The position numbers were made by a program, and so were the translations under genes. Under the pieces are notes generated by a model. It saw nothing but the letters and a program-made list of their open reading frames with translations. It made no database searches and was not told where the DNA came from. From the NCBI RefSeq assembly GCF_016545825.1, contig NC_052622.1, positions 6,887,001-6,951,000 on the forward strand: 64,000 nucleotides of DNA. Reading direction: 5' to 3'. Origin of the DNA: Eucalyptus grandis. Its lineage: Eukaryota > Streptophyta > Magnoliopsida > Myrtales > Myrtaceae. Positions 10,641 to 22,900 of the stretch are shown here, one piece after another (positions within the stretch are counted from its first letter, which is position 1; every line of letters begins with the position of its first letter).

Positions 10641-11325
10641 ATTGATGGGCTCCAAAAATTTAAGAAAATTGTCCAAAAAGTCATAAACATTTTGTACTCT
10701 TGCTAATTCAGTTCTAGATCTTTCAACCGATTGAGTCTTAAACATTTTCATATTTTGCCAATTGAATGCATTCGTCCAATTTTGGCCAGAAATCATTAAC
10801 GTAGATGTCAACCATCCTACGTAACATAGTTGATGCTGATACAAACAATTTGTAATAATATTATGATATTTTTTGAATTTTTTATAATTCTTCCTCTTTT
10901 TCTCTTTTACATTTTCTTCTTTCCTTTCCCTTTTTCCCTCTGTCGGCCACCTCTGGGCCTTGTCAATGGCCAACTAAGGTCACGACCTCAAGCGAGGTTT
11001 ACCCTTGCTACCTCGCTTGGGCAAGCAAGGGCTTGAGGCCAGCGACCTCTATTGAGTATCAATGAGGCTCAACGAATGAAAAAAAGGGAAAAGTAAAAAA
11101 TAAAAATAAAGATATATATTATTAAAAATTATCTATGTCAATATCGGTTATGCTACGTGGGATGGCCGAAGTTCCAACACCCACTCTTCAATTTCCAGTC
11201 AAATTGGTTGGATTGACTCAATTGGAAAAACGCAAAAATATTTAGAACTCAATTGGTGAAACTGAAAAGTTTATGACTAAATTAATTGATGCCCAATAGG
11301 TTTAGCATTTTTTTAGTGATTCCCC
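10640..11325. mobile_element. MITE-like element with about 200-bp inverted arms
   Basis: The left arm (about 10650-10830: TTGTCCAAAAAGTCATAAAC, then CCAATTGAATGC and CCAATTTTGGCC) is an imperfect inverted repeat of the right arm (about 11130-11325: GGATTGACTCAATTGG, then GTTTATGACTAAATTAATT). The arms enclose a core with a CCTCGCTTGGGC-type GC-rich segment around 10980-11060. It belongs to the common plant repeat family with recurring AAGTCCTAAAC / CCAATTNAGTCC motifs, also seen at 44826-45185. There is no transposase, and superfamily assignment (probably Mutator-like) is an inference. Confidence 0.7.
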
Positions 11326-11344
11326 CCCCTTAAAAAAAAACTCA

Positions 11345-12380
11345 TCTTCTTTTACCTCAGCAAATGGGGACCTTGTTTTCTGAATTGTAAATTTGTAATG
11401 CGTGGAGAAGCCAAAAAGGTTAAAATAAAGGATCTAAAAAGGTTGAACGTGTGTGGGTCCTTATTCCCAGGTTTGTTCCCCATGGCCGGGCCTAGGACCT
11501 GTGCCTGAGCCTGGCCCCCAGTCCTCGAACATGGGACTCTGGTTGCACTCAAAATTTATTCTCAAATGTCTATTTTGTAATTTTCCTCTAACAAATATCA
11601 ACATATGACTTTCCTACTGTTTGGCAAATGCTAATCAACATGCCTTGAAAATAATTTCCTTTCAAAAAAATCTAGTGAAGTTTATTTTTTGAGAAATAAA
11701 CAGAGCTTAAGATTTGGACAAACTACCTTGATAGAATGTGGGTTGAATGTAATAAATTTTTGGTTCCCTTGTGAACCGATGAGCATAAGTATCTTAACGT
11801 TGCCAACAACACGGTTTAGTTTTCTCTTTTTTCTATTTATTTCAAGGATAGAAATAGAACAAACAAGCAATTGAAAAGTAGATGCATTCCTCTATGATTG
11901 ATTGAGTGTAGCTAGAGAAAGATAGTGCTAATGCTGCAAAAAGAAGTCTCGACTGATCTATCACCCCAGCAATCTAGAGGGGCTATATGAGCAACATAAG
12001 TCTTCATTTCTTCCCTCGATTCACCTCGTTGCATAGACTTGTTTGATGTCGTCACAACTTATGAAATGCATACTCTTTGTCTAGAACGGAGGGGAAAACT
12101 TAGTGCCGTTTTTTATTACTTACATTTCAAACCTTTATTTAGGTTGAAGGTAAAGTGAGCCTAGTTCTACTCTTAGATTGCAAGATTAATGTAATATGTA
12201 TCTGCCGTACTCTCACATCCAAATCTTAGCTTTGCTCAGACAGCGTCCCTTTGTTACCGGTTCTCAATGGTAAAACTCATCGAGAAAGGTATCATTTGTT
12301 TTTATGTATTCATTTTCTAGATCTTGGTGGTGCTAACGACAATATATTTTTTTGTCTTTGGTTTCTGTTCGTTTTGGCAT
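11345..12380 (+). repeat. Degenerate RLP-flank copies (left side of module copy 1)
   Basis: Three patches are recognisable. 11352-11560 resembles 46775-46985 (AATGGGGACCTTG, AAGGTTGAA, CAGTCC and TTATTCTCAAATGT blocks). 11950-12110 resembles 27520-27670 (ATAGACTTGTTTGATGTCGTC, CACAACTTATGAA). 12316-12385 (CTAGATCTTGGTGG, then TTTCTGTTCGTTTTGGCATA) is the start of module copy 1, which resumes after element A at 27249. No open reading frame of the RLP is present. Confidence 0.65.
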
Positions 12381-12385
12381 AAAAC
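12381..12385. other. Target-site duplication of element A (left)
   Basis: AAAAC here is repeated at 27244-27248, directly outside the two LTRs. Removing A and one copy gives GGCATAAAACAAACCAGC, which matches the uninterrupted modules at 45.4 kb (ACATAAAACAAGCAAC) and 28.6 kb. Confidence 0.9.
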
Positions 12386-13326
12386 TGTCGGAGAAAACTC
12401 CATTTTTGTTTTGAAGTTGACAAAACATTTCTATCAGTCTAGTCTGAAGACTTACAGACTCAAGTGTTAAAGTCTGACTCTAGACTCTACCGTCAAAGTC
12501 TAAAGATCTCAAGACTCAAGACTCAAAGTCTACCCTCACTAACAGTTTCCAGACCGACGAAGAGAATATTTATCTAGATGCAATTTTATCTTCAAGGATT
12601 CGGTTCGTTTGGTTTGTAGAAGATCTTACGGCTGGAGATAGCACATCGAGATCAATTATTCTTATTGGAATCAATTCGGATAATTAAATATGTTGAAAGA
12701 CGAAGTATACTTGGAATGTTCTACTTATGGAAACCTAGATCTTGATTATATGGGCTAGCAGGATTGGTGGGCTATCATCACATTTCTTTAATGACTCGAG
12801 ATTGCCTTGATTGATTCTGTCCAACGAGTGGATTGGAAGAACTCCTTTAGAAAGTGCCAAACGGTTGTAAAGGCATGAAGGAGTATATAAGGAAAATGCT
12901 CAAGTTATTCAAGTGTGTGCGTAAAAGAAGAATTCGAAAGTCTGAAGCTCTTAGTTCTTTGTTGTTTCAATCGTTAAGCTTTCATTGTACTCAAAAGAGA
13001 GAGTAAACACCTGTGAGACTTTGAAGAAGTGTAGTAGAGTCTCTACATTGTAAAGTCAAGGACATAAAACTGTAACATCTCTTTTGTTCCTTAGTGAAAT
13101 CCAGCTAGTGGGTTATCAGTGTGGGAGAGTGGACGTATACTTGATTTAAGCCAAACCATTATAAACATTGTATTTCTGTTCTCTTTCCCTTAAACTCCTT
13201 ATTTTTATTTACAGCTTCATATAACTGTTTTCTATTGTTTACAGTGCTAGCAAATTATTTTGAAGTCTCGTAAAAATTTCTTTATCACCTATTCACCCCC
13301 TCTAGGTGATCTTACTAGCCATTTCA
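12386..13326 (+). repeat. 5' LTR of element A
   Basis: Starts TGTCGGAGAAAACTCC and ends TAGCCATTTCA, followed by ATTGGTATCAGAGC, the Met-tRNA primer-binding site (13327-13340). A TATA box, TATATAAGG, lies at 12884-12892. The upstream half is packed with short AGTCT/AGACT motifs. Length 941 bp. The 3' LTR is 699 bp because roughly 240 bp are missing from its R/U5 part. Confidence 0.95.
12884..12892 (+). promoter_or_regulatory. TATA box of element A LTR
   Basis: TATATAAGG, conserved at the same place in element C (54081-54089) and in A's 3' LTR (about 27044). In element B the corresponding site reads TATTTAAGG (20822-20830). This is the likely RNA polymerase II promoter. Confidence 0.7.
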
Positions 13327-13388
13327 ATTGGTATCAGAGCTTGTGTGCTCGTTTTAATGAAGTGTTTTTACTTCTGAGCTAAAGATCT

Positions 13389-15127
13389 ATGGCTAGTATT
13401 TTGGCTCTAGGTTTGGTTGAAGGCCAAAGCAACACCAAAGCTTCTTATGTTGATGGAAATGAGTACAATGTTTGGAAAAACAAGATGAAGACATTCCTAA
13501 GATCAAAAGATCCCTTGGAATGGGATGTGGTAGAAAAATGAATTATTCCTAAAGCTGCATCAGTCTCAGAAAGAGGAAAAGAAGCTGTAGATGCTGGCGA
13601 AATGGCACAAGAAAAAATAACCAAGAGACAAGCTCTTGATGCTAAAGCAATATGCTCTTGATGCTAAAGCAATATAATCTTTATACTGTGTTTTATCTTC
13701 TACTGAATATAACAGAATTTCATCTTGTGAAACAACCAAAGAAGTCTGGGATAGGTTGCATGTTACCTATGAAGGAATTGATTGAGTTAAAGAAACAAAG
13801 ATCAATATCTTACTCAGACAGTATGAAGCCTTTAAGATGAAACTAGGAGAATCTATTACTGACATGTTTAGTTGTTTCACAGAAATTGTAAACGGTCTAT
13901 CATATTAGGGATAGCCAATCTCAGGACCAATGAAGGTCAATAAATCGCTGTGTGGATTATCCAAAGTTTGGAATCACGTGAAGATTTCAATAAGAGAAAC
14001 CCAAAGGATCATGCCTCTTACAGTCGATGAACTTGTAGGCACACTTCAGTCATACGAAGTTAAGTAACTCAATGAGGAAGAAGATCCCAAAGGTAAGAAG
14101 TCAATTGCTTTAAAATCTAACAATGATTCTGATGATACAAATTCTAAAGATGACATGGATGATGAAGAGCTAGCACTCATGATAAGGAGATTCAGGAAAC
14201 TGAATAGAAAGGGAAAAAAAATTTAACTGGAAGAAGCAAGACTCTAAAAAATTCCAGAACAAATCAACTGAGGATGACGAGATCAACAAAGATGTGGTTT
14301 GTTTTGAATGCAAGAAAAAAGGACACATCAGACCCAACTGCCCTCTGTTGAAGAAAAAGAAAGTAAGAACTGAGAAATTTAAGAAGGCTCTCAAAGCAGA
14401 AACATGTAGTGATAAGAATGTGAAGAAAGTGATGAAGAGTATGCCAACATATGTCTAATGGCAAACTCAAAATCAGACTCAGATTTTGGAATAGATTCAG
14501 ACTCAAACTCGGACGGTGGAGTTGAGATTAGTAATTTAAAAATTCATGCTAAAATTTCGAAGTATATAGATGAATTTCGTCTTAGTCTCAAAACATCTCT
14601 TAAAAGGATCTCTGAATTAAAAAGGGAAAATTCCAAACTGAAGTAATGGGAAATCTCTTGAAAAGAAAAGTTTGAAAATCTAGACAAAAGTTTTGCTGTC
14701 TTAAAAGAAAAAGCAGATTCTATTTCTAAGGAAAACATATTCTTGAAAGAGGATATTTCAAATGTTACAAAAAAAGTTTTCAATAGGATTTGAGAAGTTG
14801 GAAAAGATTCTTTCAAGTACAAAGACCTTATTTCAATAAGACAGGTTTGGGAATGACTCAAGAAACTATTCCTCTAATTGATTTTCCAAAAGTAAAGGAA
14901 AGAATCAAACAAAGACCTACACAAACATTTTATAGAAATCATTTTCAAAGAGTTTTTGTAAAACCTGTTGGCGGAAGTGCTCTCAAATGTTCAAAGTGTA
15001 ATAGCTCTAAATATTTTGAGAAATAATGTCCTATGGTTTGGAGAGTTGTTAAGAAGGAATGTGCAAAGACTGTTTATCGTACTAACTCCCTAAACCCAAG
15101 AAAATGTAGGTACCAAAGAAAGCTTGA
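13389..15127 (+). pseudogene. Gag of element A, broken
   Basis: Begins ATGGCTAGTATTTTGGCTC, matching the Gag start of elements B and C. The capsid-like part is followed by a CCHC zinc knuckle, CFECKKKGHIRPNC (about 14302-14343), and a second, LKCSKCNSSKYFEK then stop (about 14980-15025). An aORF-like acidic and coiled region lies between them. Internal stops occur near 13540, 13781, 13906 and 13912. A 24-bp direct duplication (GCTCTTGATGCTAAAGCAAT) near 13630-13675 shifts the frame. It ends with TGA at 15125-15127. Confidence 0.85.
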
Positions 15128-15139
15128 ATTCTTTTTTAA

Positions 15140-18100
15140 TTCTAGGTTATTATCAAGAAAAAGATAAAGTGGTATTTGGATAGTGGTTGCTCGAGACACA
15201 TGATAGGAGATTCAAGTTGTTTTATAAAGCTTATGCAAATAAAAAGGAGGAAAAGTTTCTTTTGGTGGAAATAGCAAATGAAGAATTGTTGGATGTGGAA
15301 TTGTAAAAGTTGAAAGTCTCACAATCAATAATGTCTCCTTGGTGGAAGGTTTGAATTACAATCTACTCAGCATCAGTCAATTATGTGACACTGGATTCAA
15401 AATTAACTTCCAAGAAGGAACTTGTTCGGGAACTAGCAAGGATTTATCTCAGTCTTTCACTAGACGAAGACATGGGAATATCTATCTTCTGGATATAAAA
15501 CCAGAAAGTTCTCAGTGTCTAATATCCATTCAAGATGAAGCTAACCTTTGGCATCGAAAACTTGGCCATGTTAATATGAAGTAGATTGCAAAGATCTCCT
15601 CCAAGAAACTTATTTGTGGACTCCCAAATCTATCCTACCAAAAGTCTAATCTATGCACGCCATATGTTTTGGGAAAACATGTTAGAAGTTCTTTCAAACC
15701 TATAAATAAAGTTTCTACTAATCGAGTTTTGCAACTTCTGCATATGGATCTCTTTGGACCAGCCAGAACTCAAAGTATTGGTGGAAAAAGATACTACATA
15801 GTAATCGTGGATGATTATTCTCGCTTTACATGGGTATACTTCTTGGCAAGTAGTCTGAAACATTTTCTTATTTCTCAAAATTTGCAAAGAAAGTACAAAA
15901 TGAAAAGGATATATTATTTCAAGTATTAGGACAGACCATGGAGGTAAGTTTGAAAATCAAGATTTTGCAAAATTTTGTGATGACTCTAGTTTCCAGCATG
16001 TTTTCTCCTCTCTATATACTCCAGAACAAAATGGAGTTGTGAAAAGAAAGAATAGATCTTTGCAGGAAATGACTAGAACTCTCTTAATTGAAAGTAATAT
16101 TTATTCTCGTTTTTGGGCTGAAGCAGTTTCTATAGCTTGTTATATCATTAACAGAGTATTCTTAAGGCATATTCTGGAGAAAACTCCTTATGAGTTATTC
16201 AAAGGAAAGAAGCCAATTGTCTCTTATTTCCATGTGTTTGGTTGCAAGTATTTTATTTTAAAGAATGTAAATGATTGAATTGGTAAGTTTGAAGAAAAAT
16301 CGGATGAAGGAATTTTCCTTGGCTACTCAACCTCAAGCAAAGCCTATAGAATATTCAACAAGAAAAGTCAGTCTGTGGAAGAATCTATGAACGTCAAGTT
16401 TCAAGACTCAATGCAGAATCAAATGAATCAAGCTTAACTTGAAGAATCTGAACCTACTTCAATTCATACAAAGTCTACTCCTCCCGAAGTGGCTCAGATT
16501 CCTGAAGTTCAACAACAAGATGAGCTAGAAGATTTAACTGAAACAGAGGATCAGCAGACTCACAAACCAACCAGCAATTGGAAGCATAAGTCAAGTCATC
16601 CCCAGGAACTCATCATTGGCAACATCGATGAAGGAATTCGCACCAGATTCAAAATGCGTGAAGAGTCTAGTGCTTTAGCACTTGTTTCTAAAATTGAACC
16701 CACAACTATAGAAGATGCATTGGTTGATGAAAGTTGGATTGAAGCTATGTAAGAAGAACTCAGACAGTTCAGCATCAATGATGTTTGGGTCTTTAGGAAT
16801 GAGATGGATGATAAAGGAAAAGTGGTGAGGAACAAAACAAGACTCGTAGCCAAAGGATATATGCAAGAAGAAGGGATAGACTACGACGAGACATATGCAC
16901 CAGTAGCGAGGTTAGAAGCAATTAGATTATTACTTGCTTTTGTTTACTATAAAAATTTCAGGCTATTCCAAATGGAAGTAAAAATTGCATTTCTAAATGG
17001 ATTTATCCAAGAAGAAGTCTATGTGGAACAACCACCTGGCTTTGAAGATCCGAGAAAGCCAGACTTAGTCTTTAGACTTAAAAAGGCTCTTTATGGATTA
17101 AAGCAGGCACCTCAGGCTTGGTATGATAGGTTAAGTAAAATTCTAATTCAAAATGGTTTTGATAAGGGTAAAGTAGATACTACATTGTTCATTAAGAGAG
17201 AAGGTAAAGATTTTCTACTTGTCCAAATCTATATTGATGATATCATTTTCGGATCAACTAATGAAAATTTGTGCAAGAAGTTTCTAAGTCTATACAAGAT
17301 GAATTCGAGATGAGTATGATGGGTGAATTAACCTTCTTTCTTAGATTACAAGTCAAGCAATTGAAGAAGGGAATTTTCATTCACCGAGAAAAATATGCGA
17401 AAAATCTTATCAAAAAGTTCGGATTAGAAAATTGCAAAAAAACTAAGATACCTATGTCAAGTTCTTCAAAGCTGGATAAAGATGAAAAAGGAAAGAGTGT
17501 AGACCAGAAGCTATACATGAGCATAATTGGTTCACTTCTTTACCTTACTGCATCTAGACCTGATAGTTTAGTGTGTGCATTTGGGCTAGGTTCCAATCAA
17601 ATCCCAAAGAATTTCATTTAACTGCTGTGAAGTGCATCATCACATACATTGTAATAACTCTAAAGCTAGGACTGTGGTACCCCAAAAGAATGAGACTTTA
17701 CTCTCATTGGATATTCTGACGCATACTTAGTAGGTTGCAAAGTAGATCGAAAGAGTACTTCTGGTACTTGCCAACTTCTAAGCAACAAGTTGGTATCTTG
17801 GTTTTCGAAGAAGCAAAGCACTGTAGCTCTTTCAACAGCTAAAGCAGAATATGTAGCTCTTGGAAGCTGCTACTCTCAAATTTTGTGGATTCGACAATAG
17901 CTAAGAGACTTTGGAATTGAAGAATCATGCACCGAGATCAAATGTGACAACACCAGCACCATAAATCTCACAAAGAATACAATTATGCATTCAAGGGCAA
18001 AGCATATAGAGATTCGACATCATTTTATTAGAGATCATGTTTAAAATGGAGAAGTTATGATTCAGTTCATTGACTCAAAGAATCAATTGGCAGACATGTT

Positions 18101-18180
18101 TACAAAGCCACCGGAGAAAAGCTGATTTGAGTCTATTCACACCAGATTAAACATCACATCTTTTATTAAGTAAAGTCTGG
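15140..18180 (+). pseudogene. Pol of element A (protease, integrase, RT, RNase H), broken
   Basis: Protease shows KWYLDSGCSRHM (about 15170). Integrase shows NLWHRKLGHVNMK before its core, then LHMDLFGP, IVDDYSRFTWVYFL and TPEQNGVVKRKNR (15540-16280). RT (16740-17620) has [35 protein letters not shown] and catalytic YIDD at 17230-17241. The motif that should be MDVK reads MEVK, so a catalytic Asp is Glu. A one-base shift near 17280 splits RT. RNase H (17640-18130) has STAKAEYVALGS and QLADMFTKP. Stops of CAG/CAA origin occur at about 15583, 16750 and 17897. Confidence 0.9.
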
Positions 18181-18617
18181 AAGTGTTCAAGACTCAGAGG
18201 CAAAGTCTGAAGGTATTCGAGACTTAAAAAGACAAAGAGTTGCAATTGTAAGTCATTTTCGTACTAGCAATTTAATTTTTAGATAAAAATCTGAAAATGT
18301 ACGGTTACTTTTTAATTGCTAATTGATTGTTTATTTTTAGCAATTATCTTTTTCGAGTTTTTTTTTTTAATTTATGGCAGTTTTTCATTTTCAAAAAGGC
18401 AGTTATTCATTTTTAAAAAAGGCAGTTTTATTTTTCCTTTATGACGATTCGTTTACCTCACTCACTCACTTTATATACTATTGAGATTCATCTTCTTCAT
18501 TTTCACTTTCAAGCCCTAGAATACAAAAATCGCACTTGCTCTCACTTTCTTTGTAGTTTATTCCAAAATTTTTTCACATTTTCAAGCAAGTTTGAGAATT
18601 TCTCCCTTAAAGTGACA

Positions 18618-20131
18618 GTGTCTTCAAGGAAGTCTTCAAGAATCGCAAGCGGGGACCACGACACATGCTTAAGGGTCCTACACATTTCAATTTGACAGAG
18701 GAAGAAGATTCTTCTCAACCACAACGACCAAGTCAGCAACAACCTTCTCAATAGCGTCAGTCTCCTCCACCAACTCAACCAAAAGAAGAAATTTTGGAAG
18801 AAGTTGAACCTGTAAGAATGCTGACACCTAATGTTGCTTTCAAGCTTTGTTCTAAGTTGAAAGAAGGAGGTATTGCTATGTTTTTTATCGATGAATATTT
18901 GAGAGAGAGAGGCTACAAGAATGAAACTCTATTTTTGCGCGATATGGAAAAGATAGGTATTACAAAAAAGGGGTCGGCTAAAAAAGCCTTTGCTAACTTT
19001 CCTAGTGACCCGTGTTTTGGCATGGTTAATCAACTAGAAGGACAGGACGATGATGAACGAATGTTCACACATTTCCAGCCTAGAACATGAGTGGCTATAA
19101 ATGTTGGTGGTGATGAAATGAGTCTATTTAGATCGAAAAACCATAAGAATGTTTATTCAAATTTGTTGAATGGAGGGGTTATGAACCCCAGAAGTGTTGA
19201 TTTTGATTTTCTCAACTCTATGCAAGTAAATCTGAGGGAGAAGTTTGCATTTCTTCAATTGGAGCATTTTTGTTCTGAATCTACAATTGCTTATCTTGAA
19301 CTCACAGCCTATTTCTATTTAAATCTATCCTTTTTGGATGCAAACAGTTTCTCTTTCACAATTAGGGATAGGAATTTTTGGTGGATATGGGCACTTTGAC
19401 TAATTTGATTGGGGGTGGAAAGAGCATATTTCCAACCAATCAGTGTGTCCGTTGCTCACGCTACACTGGCATTGGTAAAAGATAGGTTTGCTAAAGGCAA
19501 GATTTCCTACTCTAGGATGAATGTCTCCAACATCTTGCTGCATAAAATAGTGATCAACTGCATCCATCCAAAATCAACACCCAAGACTGATGTGTCTCGA
19601 TCTGAAGCAAAATTGATGTATGCCATCAATGCTGGTTACAAATTCTCTTTGCCTCACACCATCCTGTTCCACATATACAGGACAGTAGTGAAAGACAAGG
19701 GACAACTCCCTTGCTCTGCTCTTATCACGCGCCTTTTTAGACATTTCAAAATTCACATTCTTGCACATTTGTGTTTGACAAGCATTACTCAAATGGTGAT
19801 TGGAATTAAAAAGGTTACCAAGATGCGTCTAAAATAGCTTAACAAGGTGCTAGAGCGTTTGAAGGAGAAGTCTCCCGTCAAGGTGAAATAGGATTCTGTA
19901 GTAGCCAAAAGGAAAGGCAAGGAGCCCATGGATGCTCCAGTAAAGAAGAAGAGAACTCTCATCTTGCAGGATGAAGAAGATGGGGACGAAATGACTCTTT
20001 CAGCCTTAAGGAACTTGAAATTTTTTGTCATCTTTCGCGAGACTAGAGAAGAGACTGAGAGAAGAGATGAAGGAAGAAGAGAAGAAGAAGAAGAGGAAGG
20101 AAGAGGAGAAGAAGAAGAGGAAGGAAGAAAG
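18618..20131 (+). pseudogene. Extra ORF after pol in element A, N-terminal part
   Basis: Aligns with the ORF of element C that begins at 59784: the Ser/Arg-rich start SSRKSSRIASG, then a middle region containing KISYSRMNVSNILLHKIVIN and KTDVSRSEAKLMYAI, then a Lys/Glu-rich tail. The expected ATG is GTG here (18618). Known SIRE-lineage elements carry an extra, often called env-like, ORF at this place. I see no signal peptide or membrane segment. The middle region vaguely resembles a 'putative plant transposon protein' domain seen in Athila-type Gag, which needs a profile search. Element B inserted in the GAA-rich tail. Confidence 0.7.
20127..20131. other. Target-site duplication of element B (left)
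   Basis: GAAAG, paired with GGAAG at 25428-25432 directly after B's 3' LTR (one mismatch). Both lie in a GAA-rich repeat, so exact assignment is slightly ambiguous. Confidence 0.65.
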
Positions 20132-21324
20132 TGTTAAGGAAATCTCTTATGATATTTTGAAGATGACAAAATAAATCAAAGGCTATTAACATGTTTAATG
20201 GTTAAGTGACAGACCATGCAAATGATAGAATATGTAAATGATATTATTTGAAGTATATTCAGAAGATTTTCAAACTTTAGTGTCAAAGTTTGAAGATTGC
20301 TAGATTTTAGTGTCAAAGTCTATTCTATATCAAAAGTCCGTCAACTCGACAAATTCCAGATTAAACGTGAATGAAGAACCAAAAGACGACTCTATGCTGA
20401 AGCTGAACTTATTCAGACTATGTCCAGACTTTAAAACTAAATCTATTCAGAAGTAGAATATGTTTAGATTCAGATTATAAAGTCTATTGCTCTCAGACTT
20501 TACATCCAGAACGAGATAGAACGTAATACAAGCCCAAATATATAACAGCTAGTGATCTGGTTTGGATTCTACATCAAGATTGACTTGATTGACTCAATCT
20601 AATTGATTGACAATTAGATCTTGAAGACAAGAACTTTCTATATGAAGAAGTTCTACTTATGAAAATCAAGATTCTGTTTGTATAGGCGATCGGAATCAAT
20701 TTGGGATTCTACTTCTATCATTCAACGGCTACCAAATCTTCTAGATACAGATTTGTCCAATGGGTAGATTGGAAGACGATCCTCAAGATACTATCCAATG
20801 GCTAATTTGGAAGTGGATGAGTATTTAAGGAGATGAAAGACCGATGAGCAAGTAAGAGACGGAACGTAAAATTTATAATTTCAAAGTTTAAGTGAACTTC
20901 GATCATATACTTGTATTTGGTGAGCTTAAACGTTTGTGATCGTGAGAGAAATACCAAAAGAGTGACTTAGTGAGATAATGTGATTTACTACTAAGTGTTT
21001 GAACTCAAATTTGTAATCTCTTGTTGATTGCATAGTGGAATCCAGCAAGAAGGCTGTTAGCGTGGGAGAGTGGATGTAGGCTTGATCTAAGCCGAACCAC
21101 TATAAACCTTGTGTTCTTATTCTCTTCCCTGAACTCCTTTATTTTGTTCGTAATTCTATTTAACTGCTAAAGTCTGAACTCGCTCAAAGTCTATTGTTCT
21201 TCAGACTCAATTTCAAAAGTCTGTTGTTATTCAAACTCAGCTTAAAAGTAAAGGTTTTCACTACATTTTGCAGAATCTATTTTTACACCTATTCACCCCC
21301 TAGGTGTTCATATTAGCACTTTCA
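20132..21324 (+). repeat. 5' LTR of element B
   Basis: Begins TGTTAAGGAAATCTCTTATG and ends TTAGCACTTTCA before the primer-binding site. It carries many AGACTTT/AAAGTCT motifs (20260-20510 and 21170-21240) and TATTTAAGG at 20822-20830 in place of the TATATAAGG of elements A and C. Confidence 0.9.
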
Positions 21325-21388
21325 ATTGGTATCAGAGCCAAGTGCTCGGTTTATACAAGTGTTTTTACTTTTGAGCTAAAAATCTTCT

Positions 21389-22900
21389 ATGGCTAGTATC
21401 TTGGCACCGGGACTTATGGAAGGGCAAAGCAACACTAGGCCACCATATTTTGATGGAAATGAATACAACGTGTGGAAAAACAAAATGAATGTATTCCTAA
21501 GATCCAGATATCCCTTGCAATGGGATGTTGTGAAAAAAGGAATCAATCCCACTGCTGCATCTACATCAAATAAGATTGGCAAAGACAAAGAAACCAAACC
21601 CCCTGTTCCTATGTCTCGGACGGAGATGTCCAAAAGAGAAGCGCTTGATGCAAAAGTCATTTATTCTATATATTGTGCTTTATCTCCTGCTAAATATAAC
21701 AGAATCTCTTCATGTGAAATATTAAAAGAAGTTTGGGATAGACTTCATGTTACATATGAAGAGACTTATCGTGTGAAGGAGACAAAGATAAACATTCTAC
21801 TTGGTTAATATGAATCATTCAAGATGAAGCCAAGAGAGTCGATTGGAGATATGTTCAATTGTTTTACAGAAATTGTAAACGGTTTGGCGTATCAAGGTCA
21901 TCCAATTTCTTCCCAAATGAATGTCAACAAACTTTTGCAAGGTCCCTCAAAAGATTGAAACCATGTTAAGACCTCAATCCGAGAGGCTCAGAGGATTATA
22001 CCATTCTCCGTTAATGAACTGATTGGCACTCTTCAATCCTATGAGTGGAACAAATCAACGACAAAGATCCCGAAGTTAAGAAGTCCATCGCCTTAATATC
22101 TAACGATGATTCTGATAATACAGACTCAAAAAATGACATGGACGACGAAGAACTTGCCTTTATGCTCAAGAAATTCAAAAAGCCAAGTAGAAAAGGAAGG
22201 AAATTCAGTGGAAGAAAACAATACAAGCAGAATATGCAAAAAAGAACCATGAAAGAAGATGATGAGCAAGGAAATATATGCTTGATGGCACATTGTAATC
22301 GAGTCCGACTCAAGCACGAGACTCAAAATCAAAGTCCGACTCAAACATAGACTCGAGAATCCGATGAGGAAATTGAGGATCTTCAAACTTAAAAAGGAGA
22401 ATTCTTGGCTTAGGCAACATGATCTTTCTCGAAAAGAAAATTTTGAAATTTTGCAAAAAGATTTTCTACAAACAAAAAGAAAGTCGAGATTTACTTGTCA
22501 AAGAAAATGATTCTTAAAAAAGGAATCTTCAAATATTTCGACAAAATTTTCAAATGGTTCAAAAACATTATAGCATATTCTTTCCATACAAGTACCTTAC
22601 TATAATAAGTCGGGACTTTGTTTCAATAAGGAAAGTGATTCTCTAATAGATCTTCCTAAAGTCAAGGAGAGACTTAGACAAAGACCTCCTAAACTTGCGT
22701 ACAAAAAGCATTTTCAAAGAATATTTACAAAACCTGTTGGTCGAAATACCCTCAAGTGTTCAAATTGTGGAGATTCAAAACACTTTGAGAGAGAATGTCA
22801 TAAAGTCTAGAGACCATTAAGAAAGACTGGGTAAAAACAACATACTATACTAACTCTCATGGACCCAAGAAAATATGGGTACCAAAAAAAGGATGAGCTA
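21389..22900 (+). pseudogene. Gag of element B, broken
   Basis: Starts MASILAPGLMEGQSNTRPPY and is open to 21808, where a CAA codon has become TAA (in LGQYE, judged from element C). A second stop at about 21956 is a TGG to TGA change. The frame continues recognisably through the acidic linker at 22045-22320 to a zinc knuckle, CSNCGDSKHFERECH (about 22757-22801), and ends KKIWVPKKG near 22896. The first CCHC knuckle present in A and C is missing here; the linker jumps from KKRTMKEDDEQG to the later part. Confidence 0.85.

Noticed and set aside
20040..20131. GAA-rich Glu/Arg repeat as a separate gene or regulatory GAGA tract
   Set aside because: It aligns with the charged region of the extra ORF in element C and is continued at 25428 after element B.
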